In this document: in pieces, positions 16,846-23,951 of the stretch
Layout of the letters: the number at the start of each line of letters is the position of its first letter
Numbering within the stretch: the stretch's first letter is position 1
Origin: an uncultured Bacteroidales bacterium
GTDB lineage: Bacteria > Bacteroidota > Bacteroidia > Bacteroidales > Bacteroidaceae
Reading direction: 5' to 3'
DNA: 64,000 bases
NCBI GenBank assembly: GCA_902800305.1
Contig: CADCDP010000005.1
Location: 62,001 to 126,000, forward strand
The notes under the pieces: model-generated
Told to the model about the DNA's origin: nothing
Databases searched by the model: none
The model's input: only the letters and a program-made list of their open reading frames with translations
Translations under genes and position numbers: made by a program

Positions 16846-18516
16846 ATGACATTTAAGCAACTAACTGTGGCAGTCCTCACTTTAGCTGCCACCGCTGCAC
16901 AAGCACAGCAGCAGACCTATCAAATTCCCGTATTAGAAACCGACGAGCCGATGGCCACTGGCCAGTTCACCCCCGACTGGGAATCGCTCCGCACCTACCA
17001 AGTGCCCGAGTGGTTCCGCGATGCCAAGTTTGGCATCTGGGCACACTGGGGGCCTCAATGTGTGGAGGGCAGTGGCGACTGGATGGCACGCGGCCTCTAC
17101 CTCGAAGGAGGTGGACAGTACAACTACCACCGCGACCACTACGGACACCCCTCCGAGGTAGGTTTCAAGGACATCCTGCCCCTCTTCAAGGCTGAAAACT
17201 GGACACCCGAAGAACTGGTGAAGTTCTATAAAGAAGAATGTGGAGCGCAGTACTTCTTCGCCCTCGGCAACCATCACGACAACTTCGACCTTTGGGATTC
17301 AAAGTACCAGGAGTGGAACTCGCAGAACATCGGCCCACACAAGGACATTCTCGACGGCTGGGCAAAGGCCGCCAAGAAAGCAGGACTCCCCTTCGGCATC
17401 TCCTTCCATGCCGACCACGCATGGACATGGTATGAGCCTTCACGCCGTTTCGACCTCAAGGGTGCCAAGCGTGGCGTGAAGTACGACGGTTGGCTCACCA
17501 AGGAGGATGGCTACAAGCCCAACGCCGACGGCACCGAGAAGTGGTGGAAGGGACTCGACCCACAGAAGCTCTATGCCCAAGACCACGACCTCAGCGACAA
17601 CACCTGGGACAACGGTGTCATCCATCGCCAATGGGGATGGGAAGGTGGCGCGTGTCTGCCCACACAGGAGTTTGCCACCAACTTCTACAACCGCACCCTC
17701 GATGCCATCAACCGCTACAACCCCGACCTCATCTACTTCGACGTGACCGTGCTCCCCTTCTATCCTGTGAGCGATGCGGGCATGAAGATAGCCGCCCACA
17801 TGTACAACCACAGCGCAGCCACCCACAAGGGCAAGAACCAAGCCGTGGTGTTTGGCAAGATACTTACCGACGAACAGAAGGAAGCCCTCGTGTGGGATGT
17901 GGAGCGTGGTGCGCCCAACCAAATCATGGAGCGTCCGTGGCAATGCTGCAACTGCATCGGCGACTGGCACTACAACACGGGCACCTACGAGCGCAACCAC
18001 TACAAGAGTGCCCACACCGTGGCAAAGCTTTTGGTTGACATCGTCAGCAAGAACGGCAATATGCTCCTGTCCGTTCCTCTCCGTGCCGATGGTACCCCCG
18101 ACGAGAAGGAACTTGCCATTATGAAGGAGTTTGGTGCATGGATGAAGGTGAACAGCGAGAGCATCGTGAAGACTCGTCCGTGGAAGGTGTTCGGCGAAGG
18201 CCCCATCGCCAATGCCGACATCAAGATTAACGCCCAAGGCTTCAACGATGGGCAATATACCCGAGCTGGCAGCGACGAAATCCGCTTCAACCAGACAGAG
18301 AAGCATCTCTACGTCACTCCGTTGGCATGGCCATCCGACCACATCGTAAAGGTGAAGTCTCTGGCAGAAGGTTCACAGCTCTTCCCCACCCCCATCAAGA
18401 CTGTAGAGTTGCTCGGTTATGGCAAGGTGCAGTTCCAGCGCACAGCAGATGCCCTCATCGTCACCCTGCCCGAAAAGACCAACAACATCATGCCGGTGCT
18501 GAAAATCAAGAAGTAA
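16846..18516 (+). CDS. GH29 alpha-L-fucosidase
   Basis: A 556-aa exported fucosidase (signal peptide MTFKQLTVAVLTLAATAAQAQ). It matches the catalytic part of the large GH29 protein at 6535-10695 closely (KFGIWAHWGPQC, ALGNHHDNFDLWDSKYQEWNS-type segment, GAWMKVNSESI), but lacks the C-terminal modules. The likely nucleophile is D299 in IYFDVTVLPFY; the C-terminal beta-sandwich ends at the stop. It follows the mutarotase by 120 bases, which include a CTAG cluster and a small hairpin. Together with the large enzyme it would supply L-fucose to FucP. Linkage preference (alpha-1,2, -1,3, -1,4 or -1,6) cannot be told from sequence. Confidence 0.92.
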   Translation: MTFKQLTVAVLTLAATAAQAQQQTYQIPVLETDEPMATGQFTPDWESLRTYQVPEWFRDAKFGIWAHWGPQCVEGSGDWMARGLYLEGGGQYNYHRDHYGHPSEVGFKDILPLFKAENWTPEELVKFYKEECGAQYFFALGNHHDNFDLWDSKYQEWNSQNIGPHKDILDGWAKAAKKAGLPFGISFHADHAWTWYEPSRRFDLKGAKRGVKYDGWLTKEDGYKPNADGTEKWWKGLDPQKLYAQDHDLSDNTWDNGVIHRQWGWEGGACLPTQEFATNFYNRTLDAINRYNPDLIYFDVTVLPFYPVSDAGMKIAAHMYNHSAATHKGKNQAVVFGKILTDEQKEALVWDVERGAPNQIMERPWQCCNCIGDWHYNTGTYERNHYKSAHTVAKLLVDIVSKNGNMLLSVPLRADGTPDEKELAIMKEFGAWMKVNSESIVKTRPWKVFGEGPIANADIKINAQGFNDGQYTRAGSDEIRFNQTEKHLYVTPLAWPSDHIVKVKSLAEGSQLFPTPIKTVELLGYGKVQFQRTADALIVTLPEKTNNIMPVLKIKK

Positions 18517-18549
18517 AGCAATCAAGAAGAAAACACATAAAAACTTCCA

Positions 18550-19440
18550 ATGGCAAAAGAATACATCGTGCTGAGCCGACAGGACGCTGTGGCTCGCAAC
18601 AATTCGCCTTATGTCAACCTGAAAGTGGCGAACCTCGAAGGCAACGAGACCCTCTGCGTGTTCGACGTGCCTAAGACCAGCGGACCGAAGGTGGGACAGT
18701 TGGTCACCTTCATGAGCATCCGCGACTACCAAGGCAAGAAGTCCGCTACCAATATGGACATGGTGGTGGGCAAATTCCCCACGGAACAGCATCCGCTCTA
18801 CCACCTCGTGCCGCGTCCCATCAAGCGCGAGGCATGGGATGCCACCATCGACCACCTGCTCACTTTCTGCACCGACGACACTTTGAAGCAGTTCATCCAA
18901 AAGCAAGCCGAAGACCTCTTCCCGAAATACAGCAAATATCCTGCTGCCACCAGCGTACATCACGCCTTTCCTGGTGGACTTCTGAACCACACGTGGCAGA
19001 TGCTCCACTTGCTCGAAGGCATCTATCCCGTCTATCCCTACCCCGACGACATCCGTGTGGAGCGCATCATCATCGGCATCCTCTTCCACGACTGGGGGAA
19101 AATCTGCGAGTACAACGCTGAGGGCGAGAAGATGGAGAACGGCTATTTGCTGGGGCACATCTACATGTCGGCCAACTATCTGAACAACCTGCTGCGCGAC
19201 CTCTATACGCAAGAGCACGGCAAGATGACCGATGCCGACAAGCGCGAGGTGAACTTCATCATCCATTGCGTTTTGGCTCACCACGGTCAGCTGGAATTCG
19301 GAAGTCCCGTACTGCCCTGCATCCCCGAAGCCCAACTCCTGAACTACATCGACAACATCTCTGCCAAGGGCGACATCTTCTCCACCACGGGCAACATGGA
19401 GAAAGCGTTTGCGCTGGGCACGAACGTGGTCAAAGGATAA
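18550..19440 (+). CDS. HD-domain protein, YhaM-like 3'-5' exoribonuclease family
   Basis: A 296-aa cytoplasmic protein. The N-terminal ~85 residues read as an OB-fold nucleic-acid-binding domain, followed by an HD metal-dependent phosphohydrolase domain: TSVHHAFPGGLLNHTWQM, then FHDWGKICEY carrying the HD pair, and CVLAHHGQLEFGSP. This order (OB then HD) is that of the YhaM exoribonuclease family. It lies 33 bases after the GH29 gene and could be in the same transcript, though its role is housekeeping. It is followed by a GTGAAAAATTTGC-type hairpin repeat that separates it from the converging M13 peptidase gene. RNase activity is inferred from the family. Confidence 0.82.
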   Translation: MAKEYIVLSRQDAVARNNSPYVNLKVANLEGNETLCVFDVPKTSGPKVGQLVTFMSIRDYQGKKSATNMDMVVGKFPTEQHPLYHLVPRPIKREAWDATIDHLLTFCTDDTLKQFIQKQAEDLFPKYSKYPAATSVHHAFPGGLLNHTWQMLHLLEGIYPVYPYPDDIRVERIIIGILFHDWGKICEYNAEGEKMENGYLLGHIYMSANYLNNLLRDLYTQEHGKMTDADKREVNFIIHCVLAHHGQLEFGSPVLPCIPEAQLLNYIDNISAKGDIFSTTGNMEKAFALGTNVVKG

Positions 19441-19452
19441 AAAAGAAAACTT

Positions 19453-19541
19453 AAAGTGAAAAGTGAAAAAAATTTGCTACCGCACTTGTCTGTCACCTAT
19501 TGACGAACAGCTGCGGTAGCAAATTTTTCACTTTTCACTTT
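19453..19541. repeat. Dispersed GTGAAAA...GCTACCGCA hairpin repeat, copy 1
   Basis: Two near-perfect inverted arms of about 30 bases (19453-19484 and 19512-19541) around a 27-base loop, between convergent genes. The arm core is AAATTTGCTACCGCA. It probably also acts as a two-way terminator. Relatives: 21641-21715, 27513-27669, 27911-28023. Confidence 0.88.
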
Positions 19542-19557
19542 TACTTTTTACCTTTCC

Positions 19558-21582
19558 CTACCAAATCTTCACACGCTTGTCGGCTGGGACGAACATGGGG
19601 TCTTGCTCGGTGATGCCAAAGGCTTCGTACCACGCATCAATAAGGGGCAGGGCACCATTGACACGCCACTCGCCGAGGGAGTGAGGATCCATAGTGGTGA
19701 GACGACGCATCTCAGCCTCGGTGATGTTCTGTGCCCACACACCTGCGTAAGCCAAGAAGAAACGCTGCTCGGGCGTGAAGCCGTTCTTCACAGGCAGCGG
19801 ATTGTCCTTGGTGGCATTCTTGAAGGCGGTGTAAGCGAACTTCAAGCCGCCGTGGTCACCCAAGTTCTCGCCACAGCAGAGGTCGCCATTGGCATTGAGG
19901 TCGGGCAGCACCTTGATGGCAGAGAAGAAGTCCTTGATGACTTGGGCGCGTTCCTTATATTTGTCGCCATCGCCATCCACCCACCAGTCGCGGAAGTTGC
20001 CATCCTTGTCGAACTGACGGCCTTGGTCATCGAATCCGTGCGACATCTCGTGACCTATGACCACACCGATAGCTCCGTAGTTGAAGGCATCGTCGGCTTC
20101 CATGTCGAAGAAAGGATACTGCAGGATGCCAGCAGGGAAACAGATTTCGTTGGTCGTGGGGTTGTAGTAGGCATTCACCGTCTGTGGAGTCATGTGCCAC
20201 TCGGTGGGGTCAACAGGCTTCTTCCACTTGCGGCTAAGCATATCGGCATGTGCCCACTTCGCCACTTCCTTCATGTTCTCATAGAGCGACTTCGCTGGGT
20301 CGATGTCCATCTTGGAGTAGTCGCGCCACTTGTCGGGATAGCCAATCTTCACGTAGAAAGCATCGAGCTTCTCGTGGGCAGCCTTCTTGGTAGCCTCGCT
20401 CATCCACTCCTGTGCGTCGATGCGCTCGCCAAGAGCAATCTGCAAGTTCCTCACCAACTGCTCCATGCGAGCCTTGTTAGCTGCGGGGAAGTACTTCTCT
20501 ACATAGAGCTGACCGACAGCCTCGCCCAAGATGCCGTTGACAGCACTCACACTACGCTTCCAACGTGGACGTGGCTCCTGCGCACCCGTCAAGATGCGTC
20601 CTTCGAAGTCGAACACCTCTGCATAGACCTCGTCACCAAGCATACCGCCAGCATTGTCGAGAATCTGCCACTGGAGCCAATCCTTCAACACACCCACAGG
20701 CGTGTCGGCCAACACAGCGAGAGCCTCCTTCAAAGCTTCTGGCTGACCCACCGAAAGAGAATCAATATCGGTGATGCCCTGCACGTCGAAGTAAGTCTTC
20801 CAGTCGAAGCCAGCGTACTCGTTGACAAATTCGGCAAACGACATCTTGTGGTAGTTGGAAGCAGGGTCGCGGAGAGCCACCTTGTCACGTCCAGCCTTAG
20901 CCATGCGCATCTCCACCTGCAGGATGTTCTCCATCTTGCGCTGGGCAGCGGCAGGCTTCTCACCCACCAACTGGAACATCTTCACGATGTGCTGCTTGTA
21001 AGCTTCGAGAATCTTCTTGTTCGCCTCGTCGTCCTTCACGTAGTAGTCGCGCTCAATCGAGTAGCCGCCCTGATACACCTCCAGCAAGTTGTCCTTGCTC
21101 GACATCATGTCGGCACCGATGTAGCTGCCCCAAAGTTCGCCAAACGACACCCCTTCGGTGTTCATCTGGTTGATGAGCGCCACCAACTCAGACGTGCTCT
21201 TCACTTTGGCCACACGCTTCAAGTCGGCCAAGACAGGCTTCACACCGTCCTTGTTCTGACGCACCGAATCCATCCTCATGGCATAGAGGTCGCCAATCTT
21301 CTGCCCCAGCGAACCTTTCGCCTGTGGCTGTTCAGCCAGTCCCTCGATAATGCTGCGGATGCGCTTCTGGTTCTCTTCCGCCACCACGTCGAAACTGCCA
21401 TAACGGGCATATTCAGGTTTCAGCGGATTGTTCTTCATCCAACCGCCACAAGCATACTGATAGAAGTCAGTTCCAGGCTTAGCGGTCAAGTCCATGTTCT
21501 CTGGTCGGATGCCCATTGTCTGAGCACCCACCGTCATAGATGTAGCCATTGCCATCATCATAAAAAAGCTTTTTGTCTTCAT
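19558..21582 (-). CDS. M13-family zinc metallopeptidase (neprilysin/PepO-like)
   Basis: A 674-aa exported endopeptidase with signal peptide MKTKSFFMMMAMATSMTVGAQ. The zinc site is complete: H511-E512-M-S-H515 (GHEMSHGFDD) and third ligand E572 in ENLGDHGG; the NAYYNPTTNEICFPAGIL substrate-binding strand and the C-terminal CxxW-like NGALPLIDAWYEAF segment are present, and length is standard for M13. It cleaves oligopeptides in the periplasm or at the cell surface. It is transcribed alone, convergent with the HD-domain gene across a hairpin repeat. A minus-strand TAAATTTG box 30 bases upstream is a plausible promoter. Confidence 0.94.
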   Translation of the reverse strand: MKTKSFFMMMAMATSMTVGAQTMGIRPENMDLTAKPGTDFYQYACGGWMKNNPLKPEYARYGSFDVVAEENQKRIRSIIEGLAEQPQAKGSLGQKIGDLYAMRMDSVRQNKDGVKPVLADLKRVAKVKSTSELVALINQMNTEGVSFGELWGSYIGADMMSSKDNLLEVYQGGYSIERDYYVKDDEANKKILEAYKQHIVKMFQLVGEKPAAAQRKMENILQVEMRMAKAGRDKVALRDPASNYHKMSFAEFVNEYAGFDWKTYFDVQGITDIDSLSVGQPEALKEALAVLADTPVGVLKDWLQWQILDNAGGMLGDEVYAEVFDFEGRILTGAQEPRPRWKRSVSAVNGILGEAVGQLYVEKYFPAANKARMEQLVRNLQIALGERIDAQEWMSEATKKAAHEKLDAFYVKIGYPDKWRDYSKMDIDPAKSLYENMKEVAKWAHADMLSRKWKKPVDPTEWHMTPQTVNAYYNPTTNEICFPAGILQYPFFDMEADDAFNYGAIGVVIGHEMSHGFDDQGRQFDKDGNFRDWWVDGDGDKYKERAQVIKDFFSAIKVLPDLNANGDLCCGENLGDHGGLKFAYTAFKNATKDNPLPVKNGFTPEQRFFLAYAGVWAQNITEAEMRRLTTMDPHSLGEWRVNGALPLIDAWYEAFGITEQDPMFVPADKRVKIW

Positions 21583-21612
21583 TAGTTAGTGATTTTGCGT
21601 GTATTTCGGCTG

Positions 21613-21620
21613 CAAATTTA
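21613..21620 (-). promoter_or_regulatory. -7 box for M13 peptidase gene
   Basis: Minus-strand TAAATTTG, matching TAnnTTTG, 30 bases upstream of the ATG. Confidence 0.45.
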
Positions 21621-21640
21621 CGATTTTTAAGGGAAAAAGT

Positions 21641-21715
21641 AAGAGTGAAAAGGGAAAAATGGTGGAAAAAGTGAAAAGTGAAGAGTGAAAAGGGAAAAAT
21701 TGGCTACCGCACTTG
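21641..21715. repeat. GTGAAAA-type repeat, half copy
   Basis: Only the left arm is present: repeated GAGTGAAAAGGGAAAAA words ending in TTGGCTACCGCACTTGTATGG. No matching right arm follows; instead the 23-bp tandem repeat begins about 40 bases later. Confidence 0.75.
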
Positions 21716-21752
21716 TATGGAACCCTTCTTTACCAACACTTTCCCTATAGGC

Positions 21753-21839
21753 AACGTCGTTGCCTCGCATGACTCTACGTCGTTGCCCCTCGTGACTCTT
21801 CGACGTTGCCCCTCGAGACTCTACGACGTTGCCTGTTTG
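21753..21839. repeat. 23-bp tandem repeat (3.8 units)
   Basis: Three full units of 23 bp (21771-21793, 21794-21816, 21817-21839) with consensus GACTCTACGACGTTGCCCCT plus CGA, preceded by a partial unit (21753-21770). Confidence 0.88.
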
Positions 21840-21860
21840 GAGATTTTGTCTAAAAAGCAT

Positions 21861-21892
21861 GAGGTCTCCGTGCAACGAAGCACGAAGACCTC
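21861..21892 (-). terminator. Intrinsic terminator of orphan gene
   Basis: GAGGTCT/AGACCTC outer stem with CGTGC/GCACG inner stem, followed on the minus strand by TGCTTTTTAG. It lies 20 bases beyond the stop of the minus-strand gene 21912-22781. Confidence 0.7.
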
Positions 21893-21911
21893 CAACAGAA
21901 AGATGACTTTT

Positions 21912-22781
21912 TTATTGATTTACTATATGTGCAACTTCAAAATTGAATCCTTTCAGATGATTTTCTTTGATGACTCGATATAAACATGGGGAACAAAACA
22001 ACAAATGCTCAGGGCGAAAATACCCTGTTTTCAAGCCTACGGTTTGTTCGCTAATAAAAAAATCACTTGTATGAAGTGGTGGACAATCTTTCACGTAGGC
22101 TTCAGACAGAATGTTAAGCCCTAAATTGTCTCCTTGGGGGCATTTAAAGATTTCCGTCTCACTTTTTTCAGAGAAATCGTAGGGATTAACACCAAATTGT
22201 GTTTGTTCTGCCAATTCGAGTTTCTGACCCTCAATCATTAATTGAGAACAATCTTCAGCTCTATTTTCACCAAAGAAAACAGGACCGAAAGTCATACCTT
22301 TGATTCCATTTTCTACTATCACATTGACAAATTTCTTTGACACGACGATTTCTCCTCCAAGGGTCATTGCCACATCCCTTTTATTCAAAAAACGCCCTTT
22401 TCGCAATCTCAAAGGTGATGTTTGCTTACGTCCAGAGCCGCAAATCTTGCAAGCACAACTTTCGTCATATTCAGTTCCACAATCTTCCCCTACTGGCTCA
22501 AAATGCTTCTTTATGGCTATCTTAAAGAGTTTGGCATCAGCCAATTCTGTTTCTGTGTATTGACGGATATAATTCCAACCAGCGAAAAAGAAGGTGTCAT
22601 ATTTATTACGTACATATTCATTGACTCTCCTGATTTCCTCGAAAATAGGGGAACTTGTATCAATCTTGACCACCTTAACAGAGTATCCAAACAAGGGGCT
22701 ACCCAAATTCACGCCTTCATCTTCCTTGAAAAGCAGATGGGCATAGTTATAATTGATTCGCAATTCTAAAAACTCTTTCAT
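21912..22781 (-). CDS. Orphan hypothetical protein with Cys cluster; possible immunity-type protein
   Basis: A 289-aa protein without signal peptide or membrane segment. I do not recognise a firm family. A cysteine cluster in the middle (CGTEYDESCACKICGSG, containing one CxxCG) may bind zinc. The C-terminal part has TSDFFISEQTVGLKTGYFRP, then YRVIKENHLKGFNFEVAHIV, a pattern that recalls self-standing immunity proteins such as the double-CxxCG group of contact-dependent toxin systems; this is only a similarity of style. The gene is visibly more AT-rich than its neighbours, has its own promoter box (22879-22886) and terminator, and lies in a repeat-laden island, all signs of acquisition. No toxin gene is next to it. 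Confidence 0.6.
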   Translation of the reverse strand: MKEFLELRINYNYAHLLFKEDEGVNLGSPLFGYSVKVVKIDTSSPIFEEIRRVNEYVRNKYDTFFFAGWNYIRQYTETELADAKLFKIAIKKHFEPVGEDCGTEYDESCACKICGSGRKQTSPLRLRKGRFLNKRDVAMTLGGEIVVSKKFVNVIVENGIKGMTFGPVFFGENRAEDCSQLMIEGQKLELAEQTQFGVNPYDFSEKSETEIFKCPQGDNLGLNILSEAYVKDCPPLHTSDFFISEQTVGLKTGYFRPEHLLFCSPCLYRVIKENHLKGFNFEVAHIVNQ

Positions 22782-22878
22782 TGTTTCTCCTTTTTATGTC
22801 AACTATTATTAGTAACGAAAATATTGGTGTCTGGTAAAGGGGCTGTCGCTCTTCGCCAAGAAGCTGACAACTCGATGG

Positions 22879-22886
22879 CAAAGGTA
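22879..22886 (-). promoter_or_regulatory. -7 box for orphan gene
   Basis: Minus-strand TACCTTTG, perfect match, about 100 bases upstream of the orphan gene start; implies a leader of roughly 90 bases. Confidence 0.55.
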
Positions 22887-22958
22887 CAAAGATTTTTTAG
22901 AAGAAAAGGGAAATGTTGGAGAAAATTAGGGAAAAAGCATTTCATAAAATATCAACAA

Positions 22959-22991
22959 GTGCCACCGAACCTCAATCTGTGGCACTTTTTT
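22959..22991 (+). terminator. Isolated terminator-like hairpin
   Basis: GTGCCAC/GTGGCAC stem followed by six T on the plus strand, but no plus-strand gene precedes it. It may be a relic of a lost gene. Confidence 0.5.
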
Positions 22992-23248
22992 GCCAAAAAC
23001 CAAATGCCAAATAAGCGTGGAGGCATGATTTGGTGGTGCTTTTTTCTTATTTCTTATTTGGTATTTGGCTCTATTGTACAACATGAATTTACTGTTCTGT
23101 TGGTCTCAGGCACGTTTTTGAGGCCTAAAAGAGTGGTTTTTGGTGGCATTTTGTGCCTTTTGAAGACTTTGGAATCGATGGAGAGATGTGGCCAAAAGTT
23201 TGTAAGTTATTGCTTTTTAGAGAATTAAACACTTACCAATCACATAAA

Positions 23249-23412
23249 AGCGTTTTCGGCGTTTCAGCGTTTCAGCGTTTCACTCGGAAAAAGAGGGGTT
23301 TCACCTTCTTTAAATATACTTATATATATCTAATAATAAAGTAGTTATATATAAATAAGAGAGTTTGTACCCCCCTCATTACCCTACTGAAACGCTGAAA
23401 CGGTGAAACGCT
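23249..23412. repeat. Long inverted repeat with GTTTCAGC arms
   Basis: Left arm 23249-23284 has three tandem GCGTTTCA-type words; right arm 23386-23412 is the reverse complement with few mismatches. Inner GAGGGG/CCCCTC segments (23293-23298, 23372-23377) extend the hairpin around an AT-rich loop. Confidence 0.75.
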
Positions 23413-23760
23413 ACGCCACACAGCATTATAGATGCCTTGTGTTCCGCCATCGAAAAAGGGTCCTCGTGTTTGTCAGGGAAAAATTGACTCACCCGATGGT
23501 AAGAGGTGGCGTCTCTTCTCATAGCGAGCCTAACGTAATTATGGCGACGAGCACAACGCATTTACGATACACTCGCAAGCATAATTACGGTAACGAGCCT
23601 AACATAATTACGTCTGTGGGGATGCTGCCTGGTTCCTGTTTAGGGCATTATTTTTGTATTTTCTTTGTGATTTGAAATATAATCGTACCTTTGGCTTCGC
23701 AGAAGGTACTCACGTTCGACAAACAAAGCGAAAAAAGGCTTTTTCCCCTTGTTTTGTGCA

Positions 23761-23793
23761 CATTTATCATTTATCATTTATCATTTATCATTT
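23761..23793. repeat. ATTTATC tandem run
   Basis: Four to five copies of a 7-bp ATTTATC unit directly upstream of the thiamine operon promoter box. The same word occurs at the 3' end of the beta-galactosidase gene (28004-28024). Confidence 0.75.
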
Positions 23794-23801
23794 AATTTTC
23801 G

Positions 23802-23809
23802 TACCTTTG
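23802..23809 (+). promoter_or_regulatory. -7 box of the thiamine operon
   Basis: TACCTTTG, perfect match. The predicted transcript begins about 23815, immediately at the 5' side of the TPP riboswitch. Confidence 0.65.
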
Positions 23810-23817
23810 CACCCGAT

Positions 23818-23941
23818 TTTAACTAAAGGGGTGCTCGCTGTGGCGGGCTGAGATGATACCCATGAACCTGATGCAGGTAATGCTGCCGTAGGAAGGATTC
23901 GCGGTGAAAAGCCCCTTTTCATTGTTTAATCTTTAGTTAAA
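23818..23941 (+). promoter_or_regulatory. TPP (thiamine) riboswitch with expression platform
   Basis: The THI-box core is intact: GGGGTGC (23828-23834), GGGCTGAGATGATACCC (23845-23861), ACCTGATGCAGGTAATGC and CGTAGGAAGG. Outside the core, TTTAACTAAAG (23818-23828) is a perfect 11-base complement of CTTTAGTTAAA (23931-23941), which ends 11 bases before the start codon; AAAGGGG (23825-23831) can instead pair with CCCCTTT (23912-23918). This suggests a switch between two pairings that hides or frees the translation start of the downstream receptor gene. Confidence 0.93.
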
Positions 23942-23951
23942 TTACTTTTTT

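Larger units (their letters stand above)
22782..23801. other. About 1 kb AT-rich island without a supported gene
   Basis: No convincing coding sequence on either strand. It holds a promoter box for the orphan gene, an isolated terminator-like hairpin (22959-22991), a long GTTTCAGC-armed hairpin (23249-23412), repeated TAATTACG words (about 23530-23615) and a short ATTTATC tandem run (23761-23793) just before the thiamine operon promoter. Confidence 0.7.

Noticed and set aside
19603..21585. 660-codon open frame antisense to the M13 peptidase
   Set aside because: It mirrors the M13 gene almost exactly; the composition and lack of any domain show it results from codon bias of the true gene.
21627..21875. 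82-codon minus-strand frame through the 23-bp tandem repeat
   Set aside because: Made of repeat-derived residues and the GTGAAAA arm; no promoter or family.
22824..23228. 134-codon plus-strand frame in the AT-rich island
   Set aside because: Crosses the isolated terminator-like hairpin; composition is unlike a protein; no recognisable domain.
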